Shown here: positions 42,825-51,970 of the stretch, one piece after another | How the letters are laid out: every line of letters begins with the position of its first letter | Position numbering within the stretch: the first letter of the stretch is position 1 | Origin: an uncultured Bacteroidaceae bacterium | GTDB taxonomy: Bacteria > Bacteroidota > Bacteroidia > Bacteroidales > Bacteroidaceae | Length of the DNA: 64,000 nucleotides | Direction of reading: 5' to 3' | Assembly: GCA_905235525.1 (NCBI GenBank) | Contig: CAJOLW010000002.1 | Span: 1-64,000, forward strand | Notes under the pieces: model-generated | What the model saw: the letters and a program-made list of their open reading frames with translations, nothing else | What the model was told of the DNA's origin: nothing | Database searches by the model: none | Made by a program: the position numbers and the translations under genes

Positions 42825-44705
42825 TTAGAAACTCATTTTCACACCACCCATGAAGGTTGCCTTGGGCATGGGGAAGCCTGCGTAGGTCTGGTATTGCTCG
42901 GCGAGGATGTTGTCACCCTTGACAAAGAGGGTGGCGATAGGTGCCACTTGGTAACTGACGGTGGCATTGAGCAAGGTGTAATTCTCTTTCTCCTCGTCGG
43001 CTCCTGTGGCGATGTAGAGTCCGCTGATATTCTGGAGTCCTGCTGCCACAGTCCATTTGCCTTGATGATAGTTGGCTCCGATATAGAGTTTGCCTTCGGG
43101 AGCACCATCGATGGGGGTGTTCATGTGGAGGAAGGAATAATTGCCATTAAGACTCCAGTGATAGTCAATGCGGCAGTCGCCCGTGAGTTCCAAGCCCCAG
43201 TTCTCAAAATCGCCTGTGTTTACATTGCGGGGCTTACCGTCAATGCGGGTAGTACTGATGAGGTTGTCTCCCTTGATGTAGAAGAGGTTGGCACCGATGT
43301 GCCCTCTGCCGTTGAAACGCTGGGCGAAAGAGAGTTCGTAGTTCATCATGCGCTCGGGTTTGAGGTCGGTGGTGGCAGGCGGAAACATGTACATCTCGCG
43401 GATGATGGGGTTGCGGAAACCTTTGCTGACGAGTGCCTTGAGGTCGGTGGTGGGAGTCAGGTGGAAGGAGAGTCCGCCTTGTGGTACAAGTTCGGTGCCG
43501 ATGACGGAGTGGTGGTCAAGACGCAGACCTGCATCGGCGGTGAGCCAAGGGGTGATGGCTTGTCGGAAGTCGATATATCCAGCCACTTCGTCGGCATGCT
43601 GCTTCTCCACGATGTTGCCGTCCTTGTCTTTGGTCAGGTAGGTCTTTTCGCTGGTGGTCTTGTCTGCGTTCCATGCCGAACCGCCAAAGTGCTGCCAATC
43701 GACACCAAAGGTGGTGGTGTTGCCTGCAAAAAGAGTGAATATTTGATGCCAGGTCAGTCCGCCAATGTAGTCGTTATGCTTGTAGAGATAGGTTTTGGGG
43801 GCGCCATCAGCGGTATAGCCATCGTCAATGTTGTGGTGTCCCCAATCAAGGTAAGCGCGGAGTGCGCCACTGGTCCATCCGTAATTGTTGAGTATGCTCA
43901 CACTTGCCAGACCACGAGTAATTTTCATATCGTTGTCGATGAGCGGTTTACTCACGGGACCTGGGTTGCTGCTGTTGAAATGGGTCACATTGATGTCGCC
44001 CAATGCTTTCCAATTCTCGGAAAGGTCATAGCCTAACTTCAGGTATCCGCCCAACTGTTCAAACTTGGAGTTGGTGCGGTGACCGTCGGTGCGCTGATAC
44101 TGTGCGCCCACGATGCTGGTGAACTTGCCGAACTTCATGCGGTTGGTGGCATCGGCACTGAAGGTGCCATAACTGCCGCCTTGCAGTTGCACGTCGGTCT
44201 TTACACCATCGGTGTTCATCTGTCGGGTCACGATATTGACCACGCCTGCCATGGCATTACTGCCGTAGAGCAGGGAGGCGGGACCGCGTAGCACTTCCAC
44301 CTTCTCTGCCATCATGGTCTGGTAGGCATCGGGGATGGGGTGTCCCATGAGTCCTGCATACTGAGGCTGTCCATCGATGAGCACGAGGAGTTGGGCACCG
44401 CTGCCCACACCACGCACTTTCAGGCTGCCTGCGGCTCCTGTGCTAACACCATAGCCAAGGATGCCTCGGCTGGTGGTGAAGAGTCCAGGGGTCTGTTCCA
44501 TGACGGTGGGCAGTACGGAGGTGCGGAACTGCTCGTTAAGTTTCTCATTGCTGATGGTGGTCACAGTGAGGGGAAGGTGACGTACGTCTGTCGCGTTTCG
44601 GGTGCCGGTGACGACCACGTCTTGCAGTTCACTGCTTGGCTCCTGTGCATTCACAAAGACGGTCGCTGCCAAGGCAACGGCTGTCAATAGGATTGTTTTG
44701 TTCAT
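42825..44705 (-). CDS. TonB-dependent outer-membrane receptor
   Basis: This 626-residue receptor has a signal peptide (MNKTILLTAVALAATVFVNA), a TonB-box-like LQDVVVTGTRN, a plug domain (LPTVMEQTPGLFTTSRG; VEVLRGPASLLYGSNAMAGV, then VNIVTRQ) and a 22-strand barrel ending in the terminal Phe (FMGGVKMSF). It has no N-terminal carboxypeptidase-like domain, so it is of the FepA/BtuB type rather than SusC. It is co-oriented with and 18 bases after a DUF362 gene. A metal chelate or cofactor is the likely cargo, by inference. Confidence 0.93.
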   Translation of the reverse strand: MNKTILLTAVALAATVFVNAQEPSSELQDVVVTGTRNATDVRHLPLTVTTISNEKLNEQFRTSVLPTVMEQTPGLFTTSRGILGYGVSTGAAGSLKVRGVGSGAQLLVLIDGQPQYAGLMGHPIPDAYQTMMAEKVEVLRGPASLLYGSNAMAGVVNIVTRQMNTDGVKTDVQLQGGSYGTFSADATNRMKFGKFTSIVGAQYQRTDGHRTNSKFEQLGGYLKLGYDLSENWKALGDINVTHFNSSNPGPVSKPLIDNDMKITRGLASVSILNNYGWTSGALRAYLDWGHHNIDDGYTADGAPKTYLYKHNDYIGGLTWHQIFTLFAGNTTTFGVDWQHFGGSAWNADKTTSEKTYLTKDKDGNIVEKQHADEVAGYIDFRQAITPWLTADAGLRLDHHSVIGTELVPQGGLSFHLTPTTDLKALVSKGFRNPIIREMYMFPPATTDLKPERMMNYELSFAQRFNGRGHIGANLFYIKGDNLISTTRIDGKPRNVNTGDFENWGLELTGDCRIDYHWSLNGNYSFLHMNTPIDGAPEGKLYIGANYHQGKWTVAAGLQNISGLYIATGADEEKENYTLLNATVSYQVAPIATLFVKGDNILAEQYQTYAGFPMPKATFMGGVKMSF

Positions 44706-44723
44706 GTTGTGTGTTGTTAGAAA

Positions 44724-45686
44724 TTATTTATCAAGGCTCACCAACTTGTAGTTGCTGGTGCCCATGCCAATTTTCTCGCCATGCTCCACGATGTGGATGC
44801 CATGCTGCCGCTCGATGCGCTGTTTGAGCGGATCGGGGTTGTTGTTGTCGTCCTTCTTTACCTGGTAGATGAGGTCGTAGGCGGCACGGTCGCAAGCGAT
44901 GGGGTCTGTGGAGGCTACGATGCCAATGTCCTGAATCTCTGGTGCATGTGGGTGGGCGTCGCAGTCACAGTCGATGGAGATGTTGTTGAGCACATTGATA
45001 TAGACGATGTTGCCTTTGCCAAAGTGGTCGGCAACAGCCTGTGCAGCGGCAGCCATGCTTTCGAGAAAAGCATCTTGAGGTTGGGTGTGTTGCCAAGCGT
45101 CGGGCAATTTGCTGGTCACACCGTGGGAGTGGATGTACCCTTTGCCTGCCGAAGAAGCGAAGCCGATGCTCTGATTTTTCAGCACACCGCCGAAGCCACC
45201 CATCACGTGACCCTTGAAATGGGCGAGGTTGATGCAGAAGTCGTATTTGTTGAGGTGGTCGCCCACAATGTCATACTTGATCCATGTGCTGTCCTTTACA
45301 GGTATTTTTATGTCTCCTTCTTCGTCCATGATATCGACACGGAAGATGCTATCGAAACCATGTTCATGGATGGTTACCCAGTGTTTCTTTACATCTTGTC
45401 GGCTACCACCATAGGCGGTGCAGCACTCAACGATGGTGCCGTCCACTTTTTCAACGAGGTTGCGGATGAGTGGTGGTTTGAGGTAGTTGTTGCCACCGCT
45501 TTCACCTGTGCTGATTTTCACAGCCACTTGTCCGTGTGCTTTCACACCAAGGGAGTCATAGATTTTCACTAACGATGCAGGGGTGATTTCTTTAGTGAAA
45601 TACACCTTTGCCTGTTGTGCTTGTGCATGGTTTCCCGATCCCCCCATGGAAAGGGCTAATGCGATGAGACAAATGAGTTTTTTCAT
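44724..45686 (-). CDS. Exported DUF362 protein
   Basis: From the ATG at 45686 it is a 320-residue protein with signal MKKLICLIALALSMGGSGNH and AQAQ cleavage region. DUF362 features include KISTGESGGNNYLKPPLIRN, IVECCTAYGGSRQDVKKHW, INLAHFKGHVMGGFGGVLKN and GIVASTDPIACDRAAYDLIY. A Cys/Asp/His cluster (DCDCDAHPHAP) could hold metal. Members are often linked to Fe-S or metal functions, but the biochemical role is unknown. It shares an operon with the TonB receptor downstream. A longer frame to 45812 includes the promoter and is rejected. Confidence 0.88.
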   Translation of the reverse strand: MKKLICLIALALSMGGSGNHAQAQQAKVYFTKEITPASLVKIYDSLGVKAHGQVAVKISTGESGGNNYLKPPLIRNLVEKVDGTIVECCTAYGGSRQDVKKHWVTIHEHGFDSIFRVDIMDEEGDIKIPVKDSTWIKYDIVGDHLNKYDFCINLAHFKGHVMGGFGGVLKNQSIGFASSAGKGYIHSHGVTSKLPDAWQHTQPQDAFLESMAAAAQAVADHFGKGNIVYINVLNNISIDCDCDAHPHAPEIQDIGIVASTDPIACDRAAYDLIYQVKKDDNNNPDPLKQRIERQHGIHIVEHGEKIGMGTSNYKLVSLDK

Positions 45687-45713
45687 TGTGTTTATTATTA
45701 GTATATTTGTGGG

Positions 45714-45721
45714 CAAAGATA
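45714..45721 (-). promoter_or_regulatory. -7 box of the DUF362-TonB receptor operon
   Basis: TATCTTTG on the minus strand, 28 bases before the ATG at 45686. Confidence 0.6.
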
Positions 45722-46054
45722 ATGATAAATAAGGAGATGGTAACATGTAATGCCATGAAATGAGTGGTGAATTAGAACTTTTTAACGAAACAGGCTCGTT
45801 ATTTGTTGTCAAGGCACTTTTTTCACCAGAATGTTCCCTAAAGGCGCACCGTGCCCATATTGGAAGGTCAAAAGGTTATACCTTTTTGACTTCTTTGTTT
45901 TAGCGTGCATTCGATAAGAATGCTTTCTAAGAAGTCTTACAATCAGAAGGAAGTACTTGCTATCAGCGACTCTGAAAAGTCGCATCTGGAAAGTTCTTGG
46001 CAGTGAAGTATGTAAAAAAAGGAAGAAACGGCTGAACATTTCTGAAACTTTTTG
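45722..46054. other. Intergenic region with small dyads, no gene seen
   Basis: Between the two divergent promoters lies about 330 bases. They contain short palindromes (AAAAGGT-TAT-ACCTTTT near 45870; GCATTC-GATAA-GAATGC at 45906-45922) but no convincing reading frame. The minus-strand frame 45809-46039 has no family features. Confidence 0.5.
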
Positions 46055-46062
46055 TATCTTTG
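46055..46062 (+). promoter_or_regulatory. -7 box of the 5'-nucleotidase gene
   Basis: TATCTTTG, 31 bases before the ATG at 46093. Confidence 0.6.
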
Positions 46063-46092
46063 TGGCGAAATTTGAATTAAATGTAAAGGAGA

Positions 46093-47649
46093 ATGAAAAG
46101 GGATTTTGAATTGTTGCTGTTTTCTGTCATCTGTTCTCTATTATCGATTTTCTCGGCTCAGGCACAGACACGGCAAGACAGGAGTATCGTGGTGCTCTAC
46201 GAGAATGATGTGCACTGTGCAGTAGATGGCTATGCGAAACTGGCTGGATTGCGCGATGCGATTGCCGACACTGCGGATGTGGTGTTGGTGTCGAATGGTG
46301 ACTATGTGCAGGGTATGACGGTGGGTGCCATTTCGAAGGGACAATATGTGGTGGATGTGATGAAGGCTGTGGGTTATGATGCCATCACCATGGGTAACCA
46401 TGAGTTTGACTATGGCATGGAGCGTATGTTCCAGTTGCTGCGTCAGGTGCCGGTTCCTGTGGTGTGTTGCAACCTCTACGACGTGAAGATGGGCAGATCG
46501 GTGTTTGCACCTTACGTAATGAAGCGTATTGGCAATAAGCGCATTGCTTTTGTCGGTGTGACCACGCCTACGTCGTTGGACACGGAGGCGTATGCGTTCC
46601 GTGATGACGAGGGAAACCTTATCTACGACTTGCAGCATGAGGGGATTGCCGTGCAGTTGCAGCGGGCTGTGAACGAAGCAAGGATGGCTGGGGCTGATTA
46701 TGTGATTGTGGATTCCCATTTGGGCGAGGAGAAAACAAACCGTGACTCGGATTCTCATCTGACAGTGTCGAACACCAAAGGCATTGACATCGTGCTGGAT
46801 GGTCATAGCCATGCCGTGATTGTGGCTGACACGGTGATGAACAAGGCGGGCAAACCAATTGTGGTGACACAGACTGGTACCAAGTTTGCAAATATCGGCA
46901 AGTTGCTCATCACGCCAGACGGCAAGATGACCACTTCGCTCATCCCCATTGAAAGCGTGACGGAGAAGAATGCTTATGTTGCCCATGTGACTGATAGCAT
47001 CCATGCCATGCTGGAGGAGCAGACGAGTCGTGTGATTTGTAACAGCGAGGTGCCTTTGCGCATCCTGGACGATGCTGGTAATGAGGTTGCCCGTATGGGC
47101 GAGACGAATGCTGGTGACATCGTGACAGATGCTTACCGACTGATGACGGGGGCTGACATTGCTGTACTTAATAGTGGCAGCATCCGCAATGAGTTGAAGA
47201 AGACGGGTGACCTGACGTATGGTGACTTGCTCACGTTGTTGCCTTACGATAACTACATTGTGGTGGCAGAGGTGAAGGGCAGTACTATTCTCGAGATGCT
47301 CAAGAAACTCGTCAGTTTCCTACCTAAGCCTGACGGACAGTTCCCTCAAGTGTCTGGCTTGAAGTTCACCACCAAGGTGAAAGACCACAGCGTCAGCGAT
47401 GTGCAGGTGCTGAATGGCGCCACTCAGCACTATGAACCGATCAATCCGGAACGTACCTATAAGATTGCCACGACGAAGTATTGTGTGACGGATGGTGGAT
47501 TGCACAACACCTTGCAGGGGTGTCCCATCGTGCTTGAAACCAAGAAGACCTACAGCGATGTGTTTATCGATTATGTCAAGGAACGTCTGAATGGTCACAT
47601 TGGTCAGGAATATGCGAAGCCGCAGGGACGTATCACCGTGATTAAGTGA
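46093..47649 (+). CDS. Secreted 5'-nucleotidase / UshA-like metallophosphatase
   Basis: The 518-residue protein has a signal peptide (FELLLFSVICSLLSIFSAQA). Its calcineurin-like metallophosphatase domain shows VVLYENDVHCAVDGYAKL, VSNGDYVQGM, TMGNHEFDYG and VLDGHSHAVI. A C-terminal 5'-nucleotidase domain follows (MGETNAGDIVTDAYRLMTGA; AVLNSGSIRNELKKTGDLTY; LLPYDNYIVV). It dephosphorylates nucleotides or related phosphate esters in the periplasm. It is monocistronic and shares a terminator with rplI. Confidence 0.94.
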   Translation: MKRDFELLLFSVICSLLSIFSAQAQTRQDRSIVVLYENDVHCAVDGYAKLAGLRDAIADTADVVLVSNGDYVQGMTVGAISKGQYVVDVMKAVGYDAITMGNHEFDYGMERMFQLLRQVPVPVVCCNLYDVKMGRSVFAPYVMKRIGNKRIAFVGVTTPTSLDTEAYAFRDDEGNLIYDLQHEGIAVQLQRAVNEARMAGADYVIVDSHLGEEKTNRDSDSHLTVSNTKGIDIVLDGHSHAVIVADTVMNKAGKPIVVTQTGTKFANIGKLLITPDGKMTTSLIPIESVTEKNAYVAHVTDSIHAMLEEQTSRVICNSEVPLRILDDAGNEVARMGETNAGDIVTDAYRLMTGADIAVLNSGSIRNELKKTGDLTYGDLLTLLPYDNYIVVAEVKGSTILEMLKKLVSFLPKPDGQFPQVSGLKFTTKVKDHSVSDVQVLNGATQHYEPINPERTYKIATTKYCVTDGGLHNTLQGCPIVLETKKTYSDVFIDYVKERLNGHIGQEYAKPQGRITVIK

Positions 47650-47671
47650 TGCCGTTGGGCTTGCAAGCATG

Positions 47672-47708
47672 AAAAAGGCTGACATCGAGTTGCGATGTCA
47701 GCCTTTTC
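47672..47708. terminator. Bidirectional terminator between 5'-nucleotidase and rplI
   Basis: AAAAAGGCTGACATC pairs with GATGTCAGCCTTTT around a six-base loop. Confidence 0.9.
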
Positions 47709-47736
47709 TAATTAGGTTTTGTATGTTGCAAACTAA

Positions 47737-48315
47737 TTATTCTGCGGTTTCAGCAGGTGCTTCAGCCTCTGTGGCAGGAGCCTCTTCCTCTGCTACAGGA
47801 GCGGCTTCCTCTGTTGCGGCAGCAGCCTCTTCGGCAGCCTTAGCAATCTCCTTCTTGGAAGGAGTGGGGGTGCCGTCCTCGTTGACCACCTCGAATGGGA
47901 TGGCAACGGTCACCTCGCGGTGGAACTGTGCGATAGCCTCGTAGTTGCCAAGCGTCTTGACACCCTTGATGCTGATGAGTTTGCTGTCAATCTCAAGGCC
48001 CTTCTCTGCCAATGCTGCAGCGATTTCCTTGGGACCAACGGAACCGTAGATGTTGCGACCTTCAGATACACGAGCCTTGATGACGAGAGATACACCCTCG
48101 AACTGCTTAGCACGTGCCTCAGCGTCTTCTTTGATTTTTGCAATTTTGTGAGCGCGCTGCTTCAATTCCTCGTTGAGTTGCTTCACGGCCTTTTCAGTGG
48201 CGAGCACTGCCAGACCTTGAGGAAGAAGATAGTTGCGACCATAACCGTCCTTCACTGTGAGGACTTCGTCCTTGTAACCTAAGCCGTGGACGTCTTTCTT
48301 GAGAATGATTTTCAT
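47737..48315 (-). CDS. rplI: 50S ribosomal protein L9 with acidic C-terminal extension
   Basis: Residues 1 to about 148 are canonical L9 (MKIILKKDVHGLGYKDEVLT, NYLLPQGLAVLAT, then the C-domain GSVGPKEIAAALAEKGLEID). A further 40 residues made almost only of Ala, Glu, Pro and Thr follow (AAEEAAAATEEAAPVAEEEA). The tail is beyond the family core and probably disordered. The gene is last in the rpsF-rpsR-rplI operon. Confidence 0.97.
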   Translation of the reverse strand: MKIILKKDVHGLGYKDEVLTVKDGYGRNYLLPQGLAVLATEKAVKQLNEELKQRAHKIAKIKEDAEARAKQFEGVSLVIKARVSEGRNIYGSVGPKEIAAALAEKGLEIDSKLISIKGVKTLGNYEAIAQFHREVTVAIPFEVVNEDGTPTPSKKEIAKAAEEAAAATEEAAPVAEEEAPATEAEAPAETAE

Positions 48316-48336
48316 ACTGTCTTACCTCCTATTTTA

Positions 48337-48603
48337 TTATTTCAACAAGTCTGCTACATAGGGAAGGAGTGCGAGGTGACGTGCACGCTTCACTGCCTGA
48401 GCCACGCGGCGCTGATACTTCAGAGAAGTGCCTGTGATGCGACGGGGAAGAATCTTGCCCTGCTCGTTGAGGAACTTCTTGAGGAACTCTGGATCTTTGT
48501 AGTCGATGTACTTGATGCCACTTTTCTTGAAACGGCAATACTTCTTCTTCTTAACGTCAACAGTGGTTGGGGTTAAGTATCTGATTTCTGATGGTGCTGC
48601 CAT
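48337..48603 (-). CDS. rpsR: 30S ribosomal protein S18
   Basis: The 88-residue protein shows the S18 core ([55 protein letters not shown]). It lies between rpsF and rplI with short gaps, the conserved bacterial order. Confidence 0.97.
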   Translation of the reverse strand: MAAPSEIRYLTPTTVDVKKKKYCRFKKSGIKYIDYKDPEFLKKFLNEQGKILPRRITGTSLKYQRRVAQAVKRARHLALLPYVADLLK

Positions 48604-48605
48604 GA

Positions 48606-48938
48606 TTAAGCCTCCTTCTTGTTACGACGCTTCTCAGCATAGGCTGCAGCGTACTTCTCGTTCTTAACTGTGAGGTAGCGGAGCACACGTTCGTCACGGC
48701 GCATCTGCAACTCAAATTTAGCAATCACTGTTGGGTCGGCCTTGAACTCGACCATCTGGTAGAAGCCAGATGTCTTCTTCTGAATAGGATAAGCCAATGT
48801 CTTCAAGCCCCAGTTCTCAGTGCTGATGATCTCTGCACCTTTGTCCTTGAGGTAGTTGACAAACTTATCAGCCGCTTCCTTCATCTGAACATCAGACAAA
48901 ACGGGAGTTAAAATGAAAACGGTTTCGTATTGATTCAT
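48606..48938 (-). CDS. rpsF: 30S ribosomal protein S6
   Basis: From the ATG at 48938 it is 110 residues ([60 protein letters not shown]). The open frame extends upstream to 49283, but that part contains the promoter and lacks S6 features. The gene starts the rpsF-rpsR-rplI operon; the gap to rpsR is two bases. Confidence 0.97.
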   Translation of the reverse strand: MNQYETVFILTPVLSDVQMKEAADKFVNYLKDKGAEIISTENWGLKTLAYPIQKKTSGFYQMVEFKADPTVIAKFELQMRRDERVLRYLTVKNEKYAAAYAEKRRNKKEA

Positions 48939-49001
48939 AAGATCAATAATGTAAGTTTGATTTGTTAATAAATAAATTCTTTGCTTTTTACAAAAGCGGT
49001 G

Positions 49002-49009
49002 CAAAGGTA
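49002..49009 (-). promoter_or_regulatory. -7 box of the rpsF operon
   Basis: TACCTTTG on the minus strand, giving a leader of about 60 bases before rpsF. Confidence 0.65.
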
Positions 49010-49155
49010 CGAATATTTTTTGTATAATTGACCACGAAAAGCACTTTTTTGATACTTGAACGTAAAATTCTTGCTGAAAAGTTTCGTCGTTTGGAGAAAA
49101 AGTAGTTATTTTGTACCTGATTTTGAATGATAATAATATAAAACTCAAACATACA

Positions 49156-49335
49156 ATGAAAAAGAATCTCGGTATTTTACTCATCGTGTTAGGCGCATTA
49201 CTCCTCATTCTTTGCGCATTTGTTCCTTTCATGGGTGACATGGCTGACCAGAATTGGTACACATGGGGTAGTTTGGTGCTCATTATTGTGGGTCTCTTGA
49301 CTCATATCTTTATGAACAAGAAATTGGAAGCATAA
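49156..49335 (+). CDS. Small two-segment membrane protein, unknown
   Basis: From the ATG at 49156 it has 59 residues: [20 protein letters not shown], a short loop ([14 protein letters not shown]) and a second hydrophobic segment ([15 protein letters not shown]). It resembles small Bacteroidetes inner-membrane proteins of unknown role. It is divergent from rpsF and followed by a long perfect palindrome. The ATG at 49111 gives a longer frame without features. Confidence 0.7.
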   Translation: MKKNLGILLIVLGALLLILCAFVPFMGDMADQNWYTWGSLVLIIVGLLTHIFMNKKLEA

Positions 49336-49340
49336 TGTGA

Positions 49341-49404
49341 CAATGCGGGAAAACAGAAATGGCGGGCAACTTGAGTTGCCCGCCATTTCTGTTTTCCCGC
49401 ATTG
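49341..49404. repeat. Perfect 64-bp palindrome (31-bp arms) between convergent genes
   Basis: The arms 49341-49371 and 49374-49404 are exact inverted copies with only two bases between. It lies between the small membrane protein and rprY stops. It may terminate both transcripts, but there is no strong T run, and the length and perfection exceed normal terminators. Confidence 0.85.
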
Positions 49405-49414
49405 AATTCAAAGA

Positions 49415-50140
49415 TTACTCTTTTTCGTTGTTTTTCTCAGTGATGACAAGTTTGTAACCCTTACCGTGCACATTGATGATTTCAACGTTTGGGTCTGCTT
49501 TCAAGTGCTTGCGCAGTTTGGTGATGTAGACATCCATCGAACGCGCATTGAAGTAGTTGTCATCAATCCAGATGGTCTTAAGCGCATAGTCACGTTGCAG
49601 GAGTTCGTTCTGACGGTTGCTGAGCAGGGTGAGCAACTCCGCTTCCTTGGTGGTGAGTTTCTCTTGCTGTTCACCAATGCTCAGAATCTGTTTTTGGGTG
49701 TCAAATGTGAACTTGCCAATCTGGCGAACTGTCGCATCCTTGTTCTTCTTGCCACGTACACGGCGAAGTATCGCTTCGATACGGAACACGACCTCCTCCA
49801 TCGAGAAAGGTTTGGTGATGTAGTCATCGGCACCGAGTTCGAAGCCCTCACGTACATCGTCTTTCAAATTCTTGGCAGTAAGGAACATGAAGGGCATGTC
49901 GTAGTTCAGTTCTTTGATTTTGCTTGCCAAGGTGAAGCCATCCATGCGTGGCATCATCACATCCAGAATGCAGAGGCTGAAATTGCCTTGTAGGAAAGTG
50001 TCGAAACCTTCCTCACCGTCTTGGCAGAGAGTGGTGTTGTACCCTTTTGCCTCAAGGTATTCACGGAGAAGCATTCCGAGGCTTTCGTCGTCTTCGCAAA
50101 GAAGAATGTTCACTTCTTCAAGTCTTTCGTCTGTTACCAT
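49415..50140 (-). CDS. rprY: OmpR-type response regulator, RprY-like
   Basis: This 241-residue protein has a receiver domain (NILLCEDDESLGMLLREYLE; phosphorylated Asp in CILDVMMPRMDGF; FLTAKNLKDD; KPFSMEEV) and a winged-helix DNA-binding domain (LTTKEAELLTLLSNRQNELL; SMDVYITKLRKHLKADPNVE; VHGKGYKLVI). Together with the kinase gene just upstream it matches the RprX/RprY pair of Bacteroides. It is transcribed after rprX with a 54-base gap. Confidence 0.93.
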   Translation of the reverse strand: MVTDERLEEVNILLCEDDESLGMLLREYLEAKGYNTTLCQDGEEGFDTFLQGNFSLCILDVMMPRMDGFTLASKIKELNYDMPFMFLTAKNLKDDVREGFELGADDYITKPFSMEEVVFRIEAILRRVRGKKNKDATVRQIGKFTFDTQKQILSIGEQQEKLTTKEAELLTLLSNRQNELLQRDYALKTIWIDDNYFNARSMDVYITKLRKHLKADPNVEIINVHGKGYKLVITEKNNEKE

Positions 50141-50194
50141 AGCTGTTTTTTTATAGTTAATAATGTCGTTATCTTGTTCTTGGAAATGATTCTT

Positions 50195-51718
50195 TCACAT
50201 CTTTAGTTTGATGGTGAACTTGGTCCCAATGCCTAGTTCACTATCTGCCACGATAGTACCTTTGTGGTCTTTGATGATTTTATACACGTATGCAAGACCT
50301 AATCCGAAGCCCTTCACATCGTGGAGATTGCCGGTGTGTACGCGGTAGAACTTCTCGAAGATACGTTTTAGATCCTCTTTCTTGATGCCGATGCCGTTGT
50401 CTTGGATGGAGATGCAGAGCAAATTCGGCTCGTTCCATGTTTTTACGTTCAGTTCGAGGTCAGTATCCTTGCGGCGGTATTTCACTGCGTTGTCCATCAA
50501 GTTGAATATGACGTTGGTGAAGTGCATGTCATCCACACAGATGACAGGGTTGGTGGCGTCGAGATTGGTGATGATTTTTCCTCCGTTCTTTTCCACTTTC
50601 AGTGCGAAGGTGTGGGTCACGCTGGCGATGAGTGCGTTGATGTCAACCTCTTTCATGTGTAGGTTGGCTCGCTGATTCCCATACATGGAGAGTTGTAGTA
50701 CTTTCTCCACTTGGAATCTGAGGCGTTTGGTCTCATCGATGATGGTGGTGGTGAGGCGTTGCATCAGAGCGGGAGTCTTCTTCACAGAGTCGTCACCTAA
50801 CATTTGGGCTGCCAATGAGATGGAAGAGATGGGCGTCTTGAACTCATGCGTCATGTTGTTAATGAAGTCGTTCTTCAGTTCGGTCAGTTTCTTCTGTCTG
50901 AATACCAACACGAGGGTGACGATGAAGGTGATGAGTAGAATGAGCGTGAACACCAGCGAGGGCATTATGAACCACAGGGAACGCCAGATGTACTTGTTCA
51001 AGTCGGGAAAGTGTACTACTAGCACTCCACTGCGCTGCACGGGGTCATTCTTGAAGAGGGACTCTTTGAAAATGCGGTTACTGCCAGTCTCGTCATAGTC
51101 GGCACACTGATAAACTTTCTGTCCATTGCTTGTTGTTACGGTGAAGTGGTAGGGGATGTTGATGCCATTGTTGCTCAACTGGGTCTTCAATATCTGGTCC
51201 AGTTCGGTAAAGTCGATGCGTTTAGATAGGGGACGGTCACTGGCTGTGTAGAGGATGCTGTAGATAACCTCTTCCACAAGGTTTTTCTCGGTAGCGTAGC
51301 GCATGGCCATTATTTCCTGCAAGGAACGCTGGCGGTCGTTGATACCGCCCGTCTTGCGGGTGAAGTATTTGTCTGACAGGTTGGTGCAGGCGGTCGTCTC
51401 GCGTGAAGTGAACACGCTGCCGTCTTTAGCGATGACCTGATGGGTGCGTTGCACCACGGACGAGTCGGTGGTGGCATAGATTGAGTCGGTGGCTGTGGCG
51501 ATGCCGTTAAGGGCTTCGGTGCCTTGCTCCAGATAGCGTTTGGCCTCTGACAGTTCCAATTGGTGTGCTGTCTCGTAGAGGCTGCGGCTCACCGACTCTT
51601 CAAAATGCTCATGTCTCAGCGAGGTGATTTCCTCGATGTAGCGCATCTGCATGATGTGCAGGCTGATGAAGGAGATGCCCATAACGATGGCCAGTACTAT
51701 GACGGTTGACTTTTTCAT
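50195..51718 (-). CDS. rprX: Sensor histidine kinase, RprX-like
   Basis: The 507-residue kinase has an N-terminal membrane segment (VIVLAIVMGISFISLHIM), a long periplasmic sensor region, a second membrane segment (FIMPSLVFTLILLITFIVTL), a HisKA domain with phospho-His in NNMTHEFKTPISSISL, and an ATPase domain with N box (NVIFNLMDNAVKYRRKD), DNGIGIKKEDLKRIFEKFYR and GFGLGLAYVYKI. It phosphorylates the RprY-like regulator encoded downstream. The signal is unknown. Confidence 0.93.
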   Translation of the reverse strand: MKKSTVIVLAIVMGISFISLHIMQMRYIEEITSLRHEHFEESVSRSLYETAHQLELSEAKRYLEQGTEALNGIATATDSIYATTDSSVVQRTHQVIAKDGSVFTSRETTACTNLSDKYFTRKTGGINDRQRSLQEIMAMRYATEKNLVEEVIYSILYTASDRPLSKRIDFTELDQILKTQLSNNGINIPYHFTVTTSNGQKVYQCADYDETGSNRIFKESLFKNDPVQRSGVLVVHFPDLNKYIWRSLWFIMPSLVFTLILLITFIVTLVLVFRQKKLTELKNDFINNMTHEFKTPISSISLAAQMLGDDSVKKTPALMQRLTTTIIDETKRLRFQVEKVLQLSMYGNQRANLHMKEVDINALIASVTHTFALKVEKNGGKIITNLDATNPVICVDDMHFTNVIFNLMDNAVKYRRKDTDLELNVKTWNEPNLLCISIQDNGIGIKKEDLKRIFEKFYRVHTGNLHDVKGFGLGLAYVYKIIKDHKGTIVADSELGIGTKFTIKLKM

Positions 51719-51746
51719 ACGATGTTGCTTTCTTCCGTTTCGGTTG

Positions 51747-51754
51747 CAAATGTA
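51747..51754 (-). promoter_or_regulatory. -7 box of the rprX-rprY operon
   Basis: TACATTTG on the minus strand, 29 bases before the ATG at 51718. Confidence 0.6.
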
Positions 51755-51908
51755 CTGAAATATTAAATAAGAATCTTTCTGTCAATGTAAAAAGCATCTC
51801 TTTTAGGTTAATTTTTGTATGTATTAACAATATTATTTGTTTTTAGTTGATAAAACATTAACCTTATAAGGCGGAGTCACTACGTAGAGAAAAGAGAAAA
51901 AAGAAAAA

Positions 51909-51956
51909 AGAAACACAAGGGGATGTGCTGTTGTAGTACGTCCCCTTGTGCTTTTT
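51909..51956 (-). terminator. Terminator of the EF-G2-like gene
   Basis: CACAAGGGGA and TCCCCTTGTG form a ten-base stem. On the minus strand it is preceded by an A run and followed by T-rich sequence. Confidence 0.85.
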
Positions 51957-51970
51957 GAGAAATTCGGTTT

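Noticed and set aside
42738-44036. Plus-strand 432-codon open frame
   Set aside because: It is the shadow of the TonB receptor, whose motifs on the minus strand are unmistakable.
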